Part shown: one piece after another, positions 26,162 to 35,153 of the stretch
Position numbering within the stretch: position 1 is the first letter of the stretch
Layout of the letters: each line of letters starts with the position of its first letter
Origin: Gemmatimonadales bacterium UBA2982
GTDB lineage: Bacteria > Gemmatimonadota > Gemmatimonadetes > Longimicrobiales > Gaopeijiaceae
Assembly: GCA_002347035.1 (NCBI GenBank)
Contig: DEAM01000004.1
Location: 1-64,000, forward strand
Reading direction: 5' to 3'
DNA length: 64,000 nt
Notes under the pieces: model-generated
Seen by the model: only the letters and a program-made list of their open reading frames with translations
Databases searched by the model: none
Told to the model about the DNA's origin: nothing
Position numbers and translations under genes: made by a program

Positions 26162-28419
26162 CAAAACGCCTGCCCTATCGAGATATGAAGCTGAACTCGA
26201 TTCTCTCCACTCCCAAAAGGCCGCTTCGGCTCTAGTATGGCGAACTCGTCAGTAGCAACGTAGTCGATCACCTGCCCGTCAACTGTCAATCTTTCCGTGG
26301 CTGAATAACCCGAGTTCCAGGGAGCGATCTGGGACGTAACAACCGACAGTGGTTCAGCACCGCGAAAATTGTACCCCAAATCGACACGAATCGGACCAAG
26401 CGGGCTCAAGTACCTCAAACCAAATCCCGGCGTAAATTCTAGATCTTCTGGAGATAAACTCTGACCCGCCCCCCACACCTGTCCAAAGTCTGAAAACGTG
26501 ACTCCTTCGAGATCAGGATTTAACCTGAATCGGATCTCGATATTGCCTTCAATAACCCGTGTGCCCCCAGTCGGCCTAGAAACAAAGAGACCGGCATCCA
26601 GCAGCGCCGCATCACAAGTCAGATCCATCAGCGCGGTCGGCAGGCAGGCGGCACCATTCTGAGAAAGAAGCCAAACCGGATCATTCAAGGCTAACACACG
26701 TGGGCCTAGGCGGCTCTGAGCAAATCCTCGAACTGAGTTCGCGCCACCAGCGTAAAATCTCTTCTGAGGGTGAATCACTTCCTGAAGCCCTCTCGTTCCA
26801 TGCCCCCCGTCAAAGCTACCGGAACCGACCCAACCAGCACGAAGTCGTGTAGCCAACACGCTTGACTCAGTAATACCTGAGTACCAAGTGCCTTCGCTAA
26901 CAATCCGGTTATAACGGAATTGTGAACCAGTCCCAACAGAGGCGTGCTCAAGGTCGATCATGAGCCTATAGCCACGCGTCGGATTCAGTAAGCTATTAGC
27001 AAGATCTCGAGTCAGACTTAATCCAACCGGCGCAAGCCGCTTCGAACTAGTCAAGTCATCAATATCTTCGTTGGTACACACCAAAAAGCCAGTACAAAGA
27101 AGGATCTCTGCCGCATCTAGTCTGGAGAACTCTGGCCGATAAGAGAGGGTTAGCGGAGTTTGGGGACCAATGGCCCGTACCAAACCCAACTGAAGACCAA
27201 CCGCCTCACGAATAAAGATATCTGGCACTGTTTGGCGTTCAGTGAATACCGAAGCATTAAACGTATTTCTTGTCGAGAAGACCCAGGGTTGAGCAAAGTC
27301 GATGGCCGCCAGCCAGGTAAGGTCTGTATAGGGCCCCTCACCACTCTGCGGACAGAGCAAGTCGTTGAACTGTTCCGCCAGGAGATTGGAAGGGCGACCA
27401 CGCACCTGCAAGACTCGGCCACCGCCAAGGAAGTTTCGGCTTGTCCATCGAGCTTCAAAATTGAAGCACTCGGCGTTGGACCAACCTACACCAGAGCGAA
27501 CCCGATATGGCTGGTCCTCCTGCAATTGAACCACAAGTGGCACTACCGTATCAGATTCAGAACGCAGGTCCGCGCACTCAGGTCGGCCACCAACACAGTC
27601 CAAGATCGACGCACTACGAACAATTTCGAGGCCGAAGAGCCTGCCTTGAGCATCAACTAACTGGTCGGCTCGATATGGGTCACCCGAACGGAAAGGCAAG
27701 GTCCGGAGCACCGTTGACTCGTCCAGATTAGAAATCCCCTCGATGGTGATGTCGCCATATGTCGCATAAGCGCCCCCCTCAAGCTCAAATGTCAGATCCG
27801 CTCGATGGGGGTCCTCCGAAGGAAATACTGTTTGCCTTAGAATATCGACGTGCGGATAGCCCTGACTCTTGAGCCGCCACTCTAAAGTGTCACGCATAGC
27901 ATCAAGGGCTAAGGTACTCCAACGGTCACCCACACTCACAGGTAACTCATTGAGGAGACCCGTGTCGGTGAAGTCTTCCGCACCCATAAATGTGATGTCG
28001 TGCGTAATGACTGGAGGACCTTCCGTGATTGAGAACGTCACCACAACACGACCGTCCGGTTGGGCATCAAATCCACCTGCAACCTCAACTTCCCTGAAGC
28101 CACGCCTCTGGTACCAAATCCTGAGTCGTTCGGCGTCCCTTGGGATCTCGCCTTCGTCGAGTTGGCCTCTCCTCAGCGCAAAATCCAAATTTAGGGTGCA
28201 CAAGAGAGAGGCTTGAAGAATCCAAGAGCGGCATTCGGTCTCAGATGTCACGATGGCACGAGTCAGCGAGTCATCGGGGAAGGTCTCATTACCCTCGAAC
28301 CGCACTTCAAGAACTTCAGTTGCCGCGAGGGCCTGAGCCACTAACCCCGATGGAAGAAGAAATGCTATAGCGAGCAGGTAAGCGTTCGGCATAAACACCC
28401 GAAGCCTCGGCACAGTCAT
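26161..28419 (-). CDS. Omp85-family outer-membrane assembly protein (TamA/BamA-like)
   Basis: A 752-residue outer-membrane protein: signal peptide (about 1-33, ending near GLVAQALA), POTRA repeats (about 34-330; VLEVRFEGNETFPDD, FREVEVAGGF, ITHDITFMGAEDFTD and YGDITIEGISNLDEST mark their starts), then a surface-antigen-type beta barrel with GGANSVRGF near 560, the VRGF/Y lid motif, and GPIRVDLGYNFRG near the end. The last residue is Phe, as expected for BAM substrates. Coupling to tamB marks it as the TamA equivalent, although the full BamA may be elsewhere. GGCGGAGAA precedes the ATG, which overlaps the stop of the small membrane-protein gene (ATGA). Confidence 0.93.
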   Translation of the reverse strand: MTVPRLRVFMPNAYLLAIAFLLPSGLVAQALAATEVLEVRFEGNETFPDDSLTRAIVTSETECRSWILQASLLCTLNLDFALRRGQLDEGEIPRDAERLRIWYQRRGFREVEVAGGFDAQPDGRVVVTFSITEGPPVITHDITFMGAEDFTDTGLLNELPVSVGDRWSTLALDAMRDTLEWRLKSQGYPHVDILRQTVFPSEDPHRADLTFELEGGAYATYGDITIEGISNLDESTVLRTLPFRSGDPYRADQLVDAQGRLFGLEIVRSASILDCVGGRPECADLRSESDTVVPLVVQLQEDQPYRVRSGVGWSNAECFNFEARWTSRNFLGGGRVLQVRGRPSNLLAEQFNDLLCPQSGEGPYTDLTWLAAIDFAQPWVFSTRNTFNASVFTERQTVPDIFIREAVGLQLGLVRAIGPQTPLTLSYRPEFSRLDAAEILLCTGFLVCTNEDIDDLTSSKRLAPVGLSLTRDLANSLLNPTRGYRLMIDLEHASVGTGSQFRYNRIVSEGTWYSGITESSVLATRLRAGWVGSGSFDGGHGTRGLQEVIHPQKRFYAGGANSVRGFAQSRLGPRVLALNDPVWLLSQNGAACLPTALMDLTCDAALLDAGLFVSRPTGGTRVIEGNIEIRFRLNPDLEGVTFSDFGQVWGAGQSLSPEDLEFTPGFGLRYLSPLGPIRVDLGYNFRGAEPLSVVTSQIAPWNSGYSATERLTVDGQVIDYVATDEFAILEPKRPFGSGENRVQLHISIGQAF

Positions 28420-28604
28420 TTCTCCGCCTTCAGAGCGCCCTTCGACTCCTCCTTCAGCGAGCGTCCTAATGGCTCACGAGCCAAGAGAAGGCGGGCGAAG
28501 TAAAAGACGCCAGCAGCCGTGCCTACTGCGACCACGCTAGATATTAAGATGGCTATAGTGTTGTCACGGCGAGTGGCACGATTTCGAACATATCGTGGCG
28601 TCAT
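28416..28604 (-). CDS. Small single-pass membrane protein, unknown function
   Basis: A 62-residue protein with an Arg-rich N-terminus (MTPRYVRNRATRRDN), one transmembrane helix (TIAILISSVVAVGTAAGVFYFARLL, about 16-40) and a Lys/Glu-rich tail. The positive-inside rule suggests a cytoplasmic N-terminus. Its start overlaps the phosphoesterase stop (ATGA) and its stop overlaps the Omp85 start (ATGA). Such double coupling is strong evidence that it is translated. I recognise no family; its place suggests a link with outer-membrane assembly or simple polarity maintenance. Confidence 0.8.
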   Translation of the reverse strand: MTPRYVRNRATRRDNTIAILISSVVAVGTAAGVFYFARLLLAREPLGRSLKEESKGALKAEK

Positions 28605-29452
28605 TGGATGACTTCGCTTGTCCGAATATTCCGGTCACCTGCGAATCTCCGCGGCAAGACGATTGATGTCTTTGGTTTGAATCTGGAATTATTCGGCTCC
28701 AAAATATGGGGTAGCACCTCAACCTTACCCAAACTAACCTTCACCAGATTCAGACTATTGAGACCCTCTTCAAATCCGCGTCCTCGTACCGAAGTTGTTG
28801 TGCCACAATTGATTAAGGGTATTCCTGGCTCGTTACACGCAGGCAGTAAGTCCCTTGAGGTCGTTACATGAGTCTGATGCACGTGGCCACCCAGTACTAG
28901 GTCGGCGCCCATAGACTCAAAGGCTCGCATATGTGCCTTGGCGCCTGGCAACGGTGGTCCACCACTCCCGTCAGTTGTAGATACAAAGTGATGGTGTACC
29001 ACTAGAGCACGGACGTTACTGGGCGGGGCTTTCGTGAACTCACGTTCTGCGAACTCAATCTGGTGTTGGTCCAAACGACCATTTACGATGGCCCGTCTGG
29101 GGGCTGCCGAATTGAGCGCCACGAATGTGCCGCCCGGAAAGCTAGTTACTGAGTCCAACTCCGTAGAAATGACACGTCGCCAGTTTCGGAACGGAGTGGC
29201 CAAGCGCTCCCAGACTCTATAGAGCGGGACGTCATGATTTCCTGGGGTCACAACTAGCGGTACCGATGGCAACTGCTCTATCAACGCCTGTGCCGTCCGG
29301 AACTCACTATCCTTGGCCCGTTGAGTCAGATCACCAGAGAGCACGATCACATCAGGAGCAGCCTGGTGTGCTAAAAGGATGAGAGCCTCAGCAGCATACG
29401 AGAGAAAAGGGCGGCCGCACTGAAGGTCGGAAGCGTGCAGAACAGTCAGCAT
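28601..29452 (-). CDS. Calcineurin-like metallophosphoesterase
   Basis: A 283-residue binuclear metallophosphoesterase, cytoplasmic (no signal peptide). The motifs are in order: HASDLQCG (first block), VLSGDLTQRA, VTPGNHDVP, VVHHHF and GGHVHQTH. The first block normally reads D-x-H; here the His is Gln, which may change metal occupancy. The arrangement resembles the CpdA/GpdQ class III phosphodiesterases, but the substrate (cyclic nucleotide, phospholipid head group or UDP-sugar) cannot be told. It starts three bases after lgt and its stop overlaps the small membrane-protein gene. Confidence 0.85.
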   Translation of the reverse strand: MLTVLHASDLQCGRPFLSYAAEALILLAHQAAPDVIVLSGDLTQRAKDSEFRTAQALIEQLPSVPLVVTPGNHDVPLYRVWERLATPFRNWRRVISTELDSVTSFPGGTFVALNSAAPRRAIVNGRLDQHQIEFAEREFTKAPPSNVRALVVHHHFVSTTDGSGGPPLPGAKAHMRAFESMGADLVLGGHVHQTHVTTSRDLLPACNEPGIPLINCGTTTSVRGRGFEEGLNSLNLVKVSLGKVEVLPHILEPNNSRFKPKTSIVLPRRFAGDRNIRTSEVIQ

Positions 29453-29455
29453 CTT

Positions 29456-30310
29456 TTAGGCTGCTCCAGACTCCATGCTCGGCCCTCGACTTGTGCGCAC
29501 TGTTCCCAGGATACCCAAAACAACGATTGCGAGGCTGATGATCTGCGCAAGTGTCAAAATACCAAAGAAACGGTCATCCTTCGCACGGAAAAACTCAACC
29601 AAAAATCTTTCTGTCCCCGCGAGAACCAGCCAAAGCATAAATAACCAACCCGCACCGTTCGAGTGCCGTCGGATTCGCCATAATATGAAAAAGATCAACG
29701 TGCTCAGGCCAACTTCATACAGTTGAGTCGGATGAACCGGCACAACCTGTCCATACTTTTCGATAAGTGCGGGGTCCACACTGATCCCGAAATCCCTCTC
29801 AATAACGTCAACCCGAGTGGGCGGCGCCCCTTGAGGGAATCTGATGCCAACCCAAGAATCGGTCGGACGCCCCCAATCATCACCTACTAGGAAACACCCC
29901 ATCCGTCCCACACCATATGCGAGTGCCAAGGCTGGAGCGCACGCATCTGCTATGGCACGCAGAGGTAGCCTCTGCTTACGGATTTGCCACACTACAAGAA
30001 CTGTTGCAAGCAGGAAACCACCGTACCAGACGAGACCTCCTCGGGAGAGAATTGAGCCTACTGGATCTGAAAGCAGCAGTGGATAGTTGAGCAGGATATA
30101 GTACCCCTTGGCACCCACTATCCCACCCACCACCGCCCAAAAGACGAGGTCCCAGGCTTGCTCTGGATCCTGGCCCATACGTCGCATCTCCACCTGGAGC
30201 ACGTAACCACCGGTGAGAAATGAAAGCAGCATGAAGACCCCAAAAGAGGTTATAGGTGCTCCCCCGAGGAATGGGAACCAATTGGGCAATTCGAATATTA
30301 CGGGATACAT
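29456..30310 (-). CDS. lgt: Prolipoprotein diacylglyceryl transferase
   Basis: Inner-membrane enzyme that transfers diacylglycerol from phosphatidylglycerol to the lipobox Cys of prolipoproteins, the first step of lipoprotein maturation. 284 residues with seven or so hydrophobic segments. The Lgt signature GRMGCFLVGDDWGRPT (about 132-148), the YILLNYPLL region, RGGLVWYGGFL and HPTQLYEV are present. Many lipoproteins in this window (NagZ, the NagZ fusion, NamZ, an amidase, the MBL and NHL proteins) depend on this activity. ATG 30310; downstream of tsaD by 60 bases and three bases before the phosphoesterase gene. Confidence 0.97.
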   Translation of the reverse strand: MYPVIFELPNWFPFLGGAPITSFGVFMLLSFLTGGYVLQVEMRRMGQDPEQAWDLVFWAVVGGIVGAKGYYILLNYPLLLSDPVGSILSRGGLVWYGGFLLATVLVVWQIRKQRLPLRAIADACAPALALAYGVGRMGCFLVGDDWGRPTDSWVGIRFPQGAPPTRVDVIERDFGISVDPALIEKYGQVVPVHPTQLYEVGLSTLIFFILWRIRRHSNGAGWLFMLWLVLAGTERFLVEFFRAKDDRFFGILTLAQIISLAIVVLGILGTVRTSRGPSMESGAA

Positions 30311-30370
30311 AGAAGGTCAGATTGAGTGTCTAAAGACACTATGAGAAAGCGGCAGTAGCTTGGTCCATCC

Positions 30371-31423
30371 TCAAGCTGCCCCAACAAGCCCTGGGAATTC
30401 AAGCTTAGCTGAGGCCGAAGAATAAAAGTCGGCAATTTCTCCACATTCGAAGCGGAATCGAGCAGCGCGCGCAACCATGGCACCATTATCCAAAGAAAGC
30501 CTGGGTGACGCGTAGAAGAGACGGCCCTGATCGCCCAAGCGACTAGCGACTTCTGCACGAAGGGCGCTATTTACGCTCACTCCCCCACCCAGCAAAACCC
30601 GACGGCATCCAGTTTGCTCAACTGCACGCATGGTCTTAGCCGCGAGTACATCGACAGCAGCTACCTGGAAGGCCGCTGCAATATGAGCTTTCTCTTCTCT
30701 AAGAACCCCCTGAGTCTCAAGCGCCTGCACTCGCTCAACTACCGCTGTCTTTAATCCACTGAATGAGAAGTCGTAAAAGCCAGGGTCCTTCGGCACTTGA
30801 GTACGGGCCAGCATGGGCCTCGGAAAGTGATAGCGAGAAGCTTCGCCCTGCTCAGCCAAACGCTGGATTTGAGGGCCTCCTGGATAACCTAGACCTAGTC
30901 TCTTTGCGACCTTGTCAAAAGCCTCGCCCGCCGCATCGTCTCGCGTCTCACCCAATAGTCTATAGTCGCCCCAGGCTCTGGCATGCAGCAGAAGTGTGTG
31001 GCCACCCGAAACCAGGAGAGCTATGAAGGGTGGCTCAGCATCTGCGTCCTCAAGCGAAGGAGAGAACAGATGCGCCTCCATGTGATGGACTGGGATCCAT
31101 GGCCGACCAAGACCGTAAGCCGCAGCTTTAATCCAACATACGCCGACAAGCAAAGCTCCTATCAAACCCGGGCCCGCTGTCACGCCAAACACATCGATGT
31201 CCTTTAGTCGGACATTCGCTTGCAACAGCGCCTCATTTACAACGGCATCTACCTTCTGCAAATGTGCTCGTGCTGCGAGCTCTGGAACAACTCCACCGAA
31301 AACTTCGTGTACATCTTGAGAGAGGACGACATGGCCGAGTATCTCGTTATCACCCGATAGGACAGCAGCAGCCGTCTCATCACATGAGGTCTCAAGGCCC
31401 AGAAATAGGGGCTCTGGCCCCAT
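30371..31423 (-). CDS. tsaD: tRNA N6-threonylcarbamoyladenosine transferase TsaD
   Basis: ASKHA-fold enzyme that, with TsaB and TsaE, makes t6A37 in ANN-reading tRNAs. About 350 residues. GLETSCDETAAAV at the N-terminus, VTAGPGLIGALLVG, the metal-binding HHMEAH, LLVSGGHTLL, DDAAGEAFDKVAKRLGL, PGGPQIQ and LLGGGVSVNSALR are all typical. ATG 31423 overlaps the ybbR stop by one base (TGATG), preferred to the GTG one codon upstream. Followed by lgt. Confidence 0.97.
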   Translation of the reverse strand: MGPEPLFLGLETSCDETAAAVLSGDNEILGHVVLSQDVHEVFGGVVPELAARAHLQKVDAVVNEALLQANVRLKDIDVFGVTAGPGLIGALLVGVCWIKAAAYGLGRPWIPVHHMEAHLFSPSLEDADAEPPFIALLVSGGHTLLLHARAWGDYRLLGETRDDAAGEAFDKVAKRLGLGYPGGPQIQRLAEQGEASRYHFPRPMLARTQVPKDPGFYDFSFSGLKTAVVERVQALETQGVLREEKAHIAAAFQVAAVDVLAAKTMRAVEQTGCRRVLLGGGVSVNSALRAEVASRLGDQGRLFYASPRLSLDNGAMVARAARFRFECGEIADFYSSASAKLEFPGLVGAA

Positions 31424-32403
31424 CACGGTCGATTCCGTTCTTCGGCTTCAAGCAGATTACTCGAAAGTCCCACTGTGACCATTTCTGGAATCGTGAATGC
31501 ATTAACCAGCTGCGGCACACCTCCGACCTGTAAGCGGACTCGCCTAACCTCACCCGGCCGAATTCCACTGACAGACTCGGGACTCACAAATACGCGCATC
31601 TGGAAAAGGTCGGCAGTGGTAACGAGCGAACGAGCACCTGTGAGACGCACCCCAACCGAGTTTGGTTCTACGTCTATCAGCGGACCTACCGCGACCGAAC
31701 TCATCTGGATTGGAACTTCGTCGAAGATACGCTCTTCTAGTGGCTCTACGAGAAGACCTAACATAGCCTCCCCAGGCTGCACTGAAGCTCCTCCTAAGCC
31801 AGCCGTGTCTACAGCCAAAGTGAACCCATCCGATTCGCCTACTCCACCAAGATCAAAGGGTAATAGAGGTATCGAATCCAAACCCTGTAGCGTGCTCTCT
31901 GGCCCACGCACCTCGACAAATTGCGGGTTGATCACTAGGTCGCTGGAAAACGCCAAATGTTGTGGCAGGTCCCCCTGAACCCGCATCGCAAGTGGGACGG
32001 TACGGGTTACAGCGGGCTCAAAGGACACGTTGAGTGTAGGTGGCGATAAAGACTCGACCGTAAGGCCAATTCTCTGGCCCAGCTGGACCCAATCTCGTTG
32101 AAGCATGATTACTGTATCGCGGGAGCCGATGGAAGTAATCGGGACTCTGACACTAGTCCCCTCTCGGGCAAGTCGGATAATCTCACCCGCAGGTCCACCT
32201 AAGCGTAGTTCTACGGTCACCGGGGAAGGAACTCCTGCAACCGTCCAAGTCGTGTCACTAATCTCTAGCTCTAATGGAACAGCCGAAAACGTTTCTTGGC
32301 TCAGCGGCTCAGTCTGGACAAGTGCCCAGAAAAATACCGCTAGTCCTAGTGCCGAGAGTTTTAGACGCCAGTTCTTAATCAGCGCGCGAGGAGCTCTAGC
32401 CAC
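31423..32403 (-). CDS. YbbR-domain (CdaR-like) membrane-anchored protein
   Basis: 326 residues with a short cytoplasmic start, one transmembrane helix (KLSALGLAVFFWALVQ, about 14-30) and several YbbR repeats outside (VPLELEI, VELRLGGPAGEI, VEVRGPESTLQGLDSI, VGVRLTGARSLV). In Firmicutes the YbbR protein CdaR controls the c-di-AMP cyclase CdaA encoded next door. No cyclase gene adjoins it here, so it is either regulated at a distance or has another role. GTG start, 15 bases after tlpA; its stop overlaps tsaD. Confidence 0.88.
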   Translation of the reverse strand: MARAPRALIKNWRLKLSALGLAVFFWALVQTEPLSQETFSAVPLELEISDTTWTVAGVPSPVTVELRLGGPAGEIIRLAREGTSVRVPITSIGSRDTVIMLQRDWVQLGQRIGLTVESLSPPTLNVSFEPAVTRTVPLAMRVQGDLPQHLAFSSDLVINPQFVEVRGPESTLQGLDSIPLLPFDLGGVGESDGFTLAVDTAGLGGASVQPGEAMLGLLVEPLEERIFDEVPIQMSSVAVGPLIDVEPNSVGVRLTGARSLVTTADLFQMRVFVSPESVSGIRPGEVRRVRLQVGGVPQLVNAFTIPEMVTVGLSSNLLEAEERNRP

Positions 32404-32418
32404 TGCGCGTGAACCCGT

Positions 32419-32976
32419 CTATCCGTCGAGGAGCCTCTGAATCAGCTCCTGGTTTGCTGTTACGTCCCACTCAGTTGGGCCAGCGACCTTCTTGTAGATT
32501 ACGCCATCTTTGCCAATAACGAATGACTCTGGCACTCCAGTCGTCTGATAGAGCTGCTGGATGTCCCCAGATGGATTGTGAAGAATCTGGAAAGTCAGCC
32601 CTAGATCTCTTGCAAAGGCCGCGAGATCACCTCCTGGGCGTCCTGCATTATCCGTATCTCCAAGTGGCGCATCAATACTCACGGCAAGGACCTCAAAGTC
32701 CTCATCCTCCATCGCCTCGTGGAGACGTTGCATCGATGGCATCTCAGTAAGGCAGGGGACGCACCAAGTCGCCCAGATGTTGAGCAGTAACACCTTATCT
32801 CTGAAGTCTGAAAGGGTCGTCTCGCTCCCATCCAGCATCAGTGCTCTGAACTCGGGAGCAGTCGTGCCGGTGATAACAGGTCGGTAATTCTCTCGACCAA
32901 CCCACGCAATCACAATAATCGTCGCGACCCCGACGATAGCCCAAAGATAGGGAGACCTTATGAAACGACGCTTCAT
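32419..32976 (-). CDS. TlpA-type membrane-anchored thiol-disulfide oxidoreductase
   Basis: 185 residues: N-terminal anchor (LWAIVGVATIIVIAWVG, about 11-27) and a periplasmic thioredoxin fold of the TlpA/ResA group. APEFRALMLDG, LSDFRDKVLLLNIWATWCVPC (CxxC with Val-Pro between), the cis-Pro in TTGVPESFVIGKDG and the inserted helix typical of TlpA are present. Likely reduces disulfides for cytochrome c assembly or protects extracytoplasmic thiols; the target is unknown. Located between the PASTA protein and ybbR genes, all co-directional. Confidence 0.92.
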   Translation of the reverse strand: MKRRFIRSPYLWAIVGVATIIVIAWVGRENYRPVITGTTAPEFRALMLDGSETTLSDFRDKVLLLNIWATWCVPCLTEMPSMQRLHEAMEDEDFEVLAVSIDAPLGDTDNAGRPGGDLAAFARDLGLTFQILHNPSGDIQQLYQTTGVPESFVIGKDGVIYKKVAGPTEWDVTANQELIQRLLDG

Positions 32977-33028
32977 TGAGCAGCTCTAGTTGTCTGGAAA
33001 GCGCTGGCAATCGTACGGCTATAAGAGG

Positions 33029-33853
33029 TCATTGTTCCCCTCCGTTCCCTGGTTGCCCAACCTTTAGCCGGACGTTAGTCCCTCGTTCCAGCTCTATGTC
33101 GGAAGCAGGCTCCTGCTCAACCACAATGCCCTGATCCCGCCCAAAACGGAAGACCTCTTCCACGTCCGACACCACAAGACCAATGCTGTCCAAAACCATA
33201 GTGGCTTCCGTTTCTTGGAGGCCTAGAACCAGTGGCATCATTATTAGAGAAGGTCCGGTGCTCACCAGAAGCCTCGCTTCAGTAGGAAGTACTACCACAC
33301 TGTCTGGGGCTGGCAACACCCCGATAACACTTCCTCGGGGCAGCTCTGACGCCGCAGTATCGATTGTAACCAAAAAACCACTCGTCTCTAAAATGATGCG
33401 TGCCCGGCCTTCATTGAGGTTGACCACGTCGGGCACGGAGCGAGTCTGTGGCCCCAAACTCACGCTCACTCTCACGTCAGTTGATGGACGTGCACTTTGC
33501 CCAGGAAGTGGAGCTTGGCCGAGGATCAGATCCTGAGGAACAGTCGGATGAAGAAGTAAATCGACAGTGCCGAGAGATAAACCTGCCCCGGCAAGACGTT
33601 CACGGGCACTCGCTATACCCAACCCCGTCACATCCGGTACTTCGAAAAGATCACTAGGTCGCGGGGGCGGGGGGAAAAGCACCCTCGTAGATAGCCCGTA
33701 GCCAAAAAGCCAACCCACTATCGAGAGGATCGCCACTTTAAGGGTTAGCTTCCGGGCGATGGACCTTCCTGAAGCAATATGCTTACTGAGACCCACCCCT
33801 GGCCGCGCTCGTCGTCCTTTGCGACGGCGCTTCAGTGATCCACCCAACCTCAC
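33029..33853 (-). CDS. Stand-alone PASTA-domain membrane protein
   Basis: 274 residues: strongly basic N-terminus (LKRRRKGRRARPG), one transmembrane helix (VAILSIVGWLFGYGLS, about 39-55), and three extracytoplasmic PASTA repeats, starting near FEVPDVTGLGIASARERL, RSVPDVVNLNEGRARIIL and IMMPLVLGLQETEATMVL. PASTA domains bind muropeptides in Ser/Thr kinases and class A penicillin-binding proteins, but no kinase or transpeptidase domain is attached here. GTG start overlaps the rsmB stop (GTGA), so production is coupled to rsmB. Function unknown; a cell-wall sensor or anchor is plausible. Confidence 0.88.
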   Translation of the reverse strand: MRLGGSLKRRRKGRRARPGVGLSKHIASGRSIARKLTLKVAILSIVGWLFGYGLSTRVLFPPPPRPSDLFEVPDVTGLGIASARERLAGAGLSLGTVDLLLHPTVPQDLILGQAPLPGQSARPSTDVRVSVSLGPQTRSVPDVVNLNEGRARIILETSGFLVTIDTAASELPRGSVIGVLPAPDSVVVLPTEARLLVSTGPSLIMMPLVLGLQETEATMVLDSIGLVVSDVEEVFRFGRDQGIVVEQEPASDIELERGTNVRLKVGQPGNGGEQ

Positions 33854-35148
33854 GCAGCTCTCCTCATGCGGACTGCAAATGCTCCATCAAATCCCGTGGC
33901 TTGCGGGGTCACCACGAGCCGACCAGCAGAATCTAGATACTGCTCCGGCACGGCCCGCGTAGCCTGAATATGAAAATCGGCGTGGGTAGCCAAGAAGGCA
34001 TCGACCACTCCTTCGTTCTCTTCTTGCTCGAGGGTACATGTGGAGTAGACCAAGATCCCACCCTCTGTCACAAGGGTCGCGGCGGATGCTAACAATTCAC
34101 TCTGAAGGGCCGCTAGTTCGTTAATCTTCTCGGAGGCAAGCCTCCACCTAGCATCGGGCCGCCTCGATAGTGTCCCAGTGCCAGTGCACGGAGTATCCAG
34201 TAGAACAACATCGGAATGGAGCACTGGAGGGTGGCGAGCGTCTGCAACTACAAGTGCAAGCTGCCGCCCGGTGCGTTTAGCGTTTTCCTTAACCATGAGC
34301 ATTCGTGATTCCGATAGGTCCGAAGCGATAGAAAAAGCAGGTTGATCCGAGATGGCAAGGATTTTCCCGCCTGGGGCTGAACAAAGATCTGCAACCTTCG
34401 TGCCGGGAGGGACGTCACAGTACTGCGCGACAAGATTAGCTGCCGGATCCTGAACAATAGCATCGGGAATTAACTCCAAAGCCTGCGTGACGATCGTCCG
34501 CTGCTCTAGGCGTATGCAAGGAGTGCCAGCTCCTACAGGTTCAGCCGCTAATCCGGATTCATAGAGCCCAGACAATACACTCTCAGGTTGGGCGTCGAGG
34601 GCGACTAGATAGATGTCAGGGCGCTCGTTATTCGCTTCTACTAACGCCCTGACCTCTGCTGCCGCCCATCGGTCTAACCAACGCTCCAGAAGCCACCGAG
34701 GATGGGAGCCCCAGGACTCTAGGAAGGCTAGAGGATCTGAATCGAAAGAAGGAAATAGTTCAAGGCCATCCCCAGCTTGCTGCACACGTCTCAGTACAGC
34801 ATTGACGAGACCCGTGGGCCCTGACCCCACTTCTGCTCGAACCTGGTCGACAGACTGAGAGACAGCAGCATAGTCTGGAACTCTATCCATGTAGAGAAGC
34901 TGATACGCTCCCAACCGCAGCGTCTCAAGTACTGGGGGGTCCAGGTCTTCCAGAGGTCGGTTGAGCTGTCGTAATAACAGGTGTTCTATCCGACCACGAA
35001 GACGTGTGACCCCAAATGAAAGTTCATACGCAAAGCTTCGCTCACGTCGATCGAGTCCCTCCGCAGCCTCGGTAAAAGCACGGTCTAGTCGTCGTCCACG
35101 CTCGGTCTCGCTCCTGGCCCGAAAGGCCACTTGCCGACCAAGGCTCAC
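33850..35148 (-). CDS. rsmB: 16S rRNA (cytosine-967-C5)-methyltransferase RsmB
   Basis: SAM-dependent rRNA methyltransferase, 432 residues. The N-terminal NusB-like RNA-binding domain (about 1-140; RSFAYELSFGVTRLRGRIE, LETLRLGAYQLLYMDRVP) precedes the Rossmann methyltransferase domain with VADLCSAPGGKI (SAM motif I), LLDTPCTGTGTLSRRPD (Pro-Cys motif IV) and YSTCTLEQEENEGVV (the catalytic Cys of motif VI). GTG start at 35148, six bases after thiG. The def-fmt-rsmB-PASTA order is common in bacteria, but here the thiE/S/G genes are inserted between fmt and rsmB. Confidence 0.96.
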   Translation of the reverse strand: MSLGRQVAFRARSETERGRRLDRAFTEAAEGLDRRERSFAYELSFGVTRLRGRIEHLLLRQLNRPLEDLDPPVLETLRLGAYQLLYMDRVPDYAAVSQSVDQVRAEVGSGPTGLVNAVLRRVQQAGDGLELFPSFDSDPLAFLESWGSHPRWLLERWLDRWAAAEVRALVEANNERPDIYLVALDAQPESVLSGLYESGLAAEPVGAGTPCIRLEQRTIVTQALELIPDAIVQDPAANLVAQYCDVPPGTKVADLCSAPGGKILAISDQPAFSIASDLSESRMLMVKENAKRTGRQLALVVADARHPPVLHSDVVLLDTPCTGTGTLSRRPDARWRLASEKINELAALQSELLASAATLVTEGGILVYSTCTLEQEENEGVVDAFLATHADFHIQATRAVPEQYLDSAGRLVVTPQATGFDGAFAVRMRRAA

Positions 35149-35153
35149 TATAC

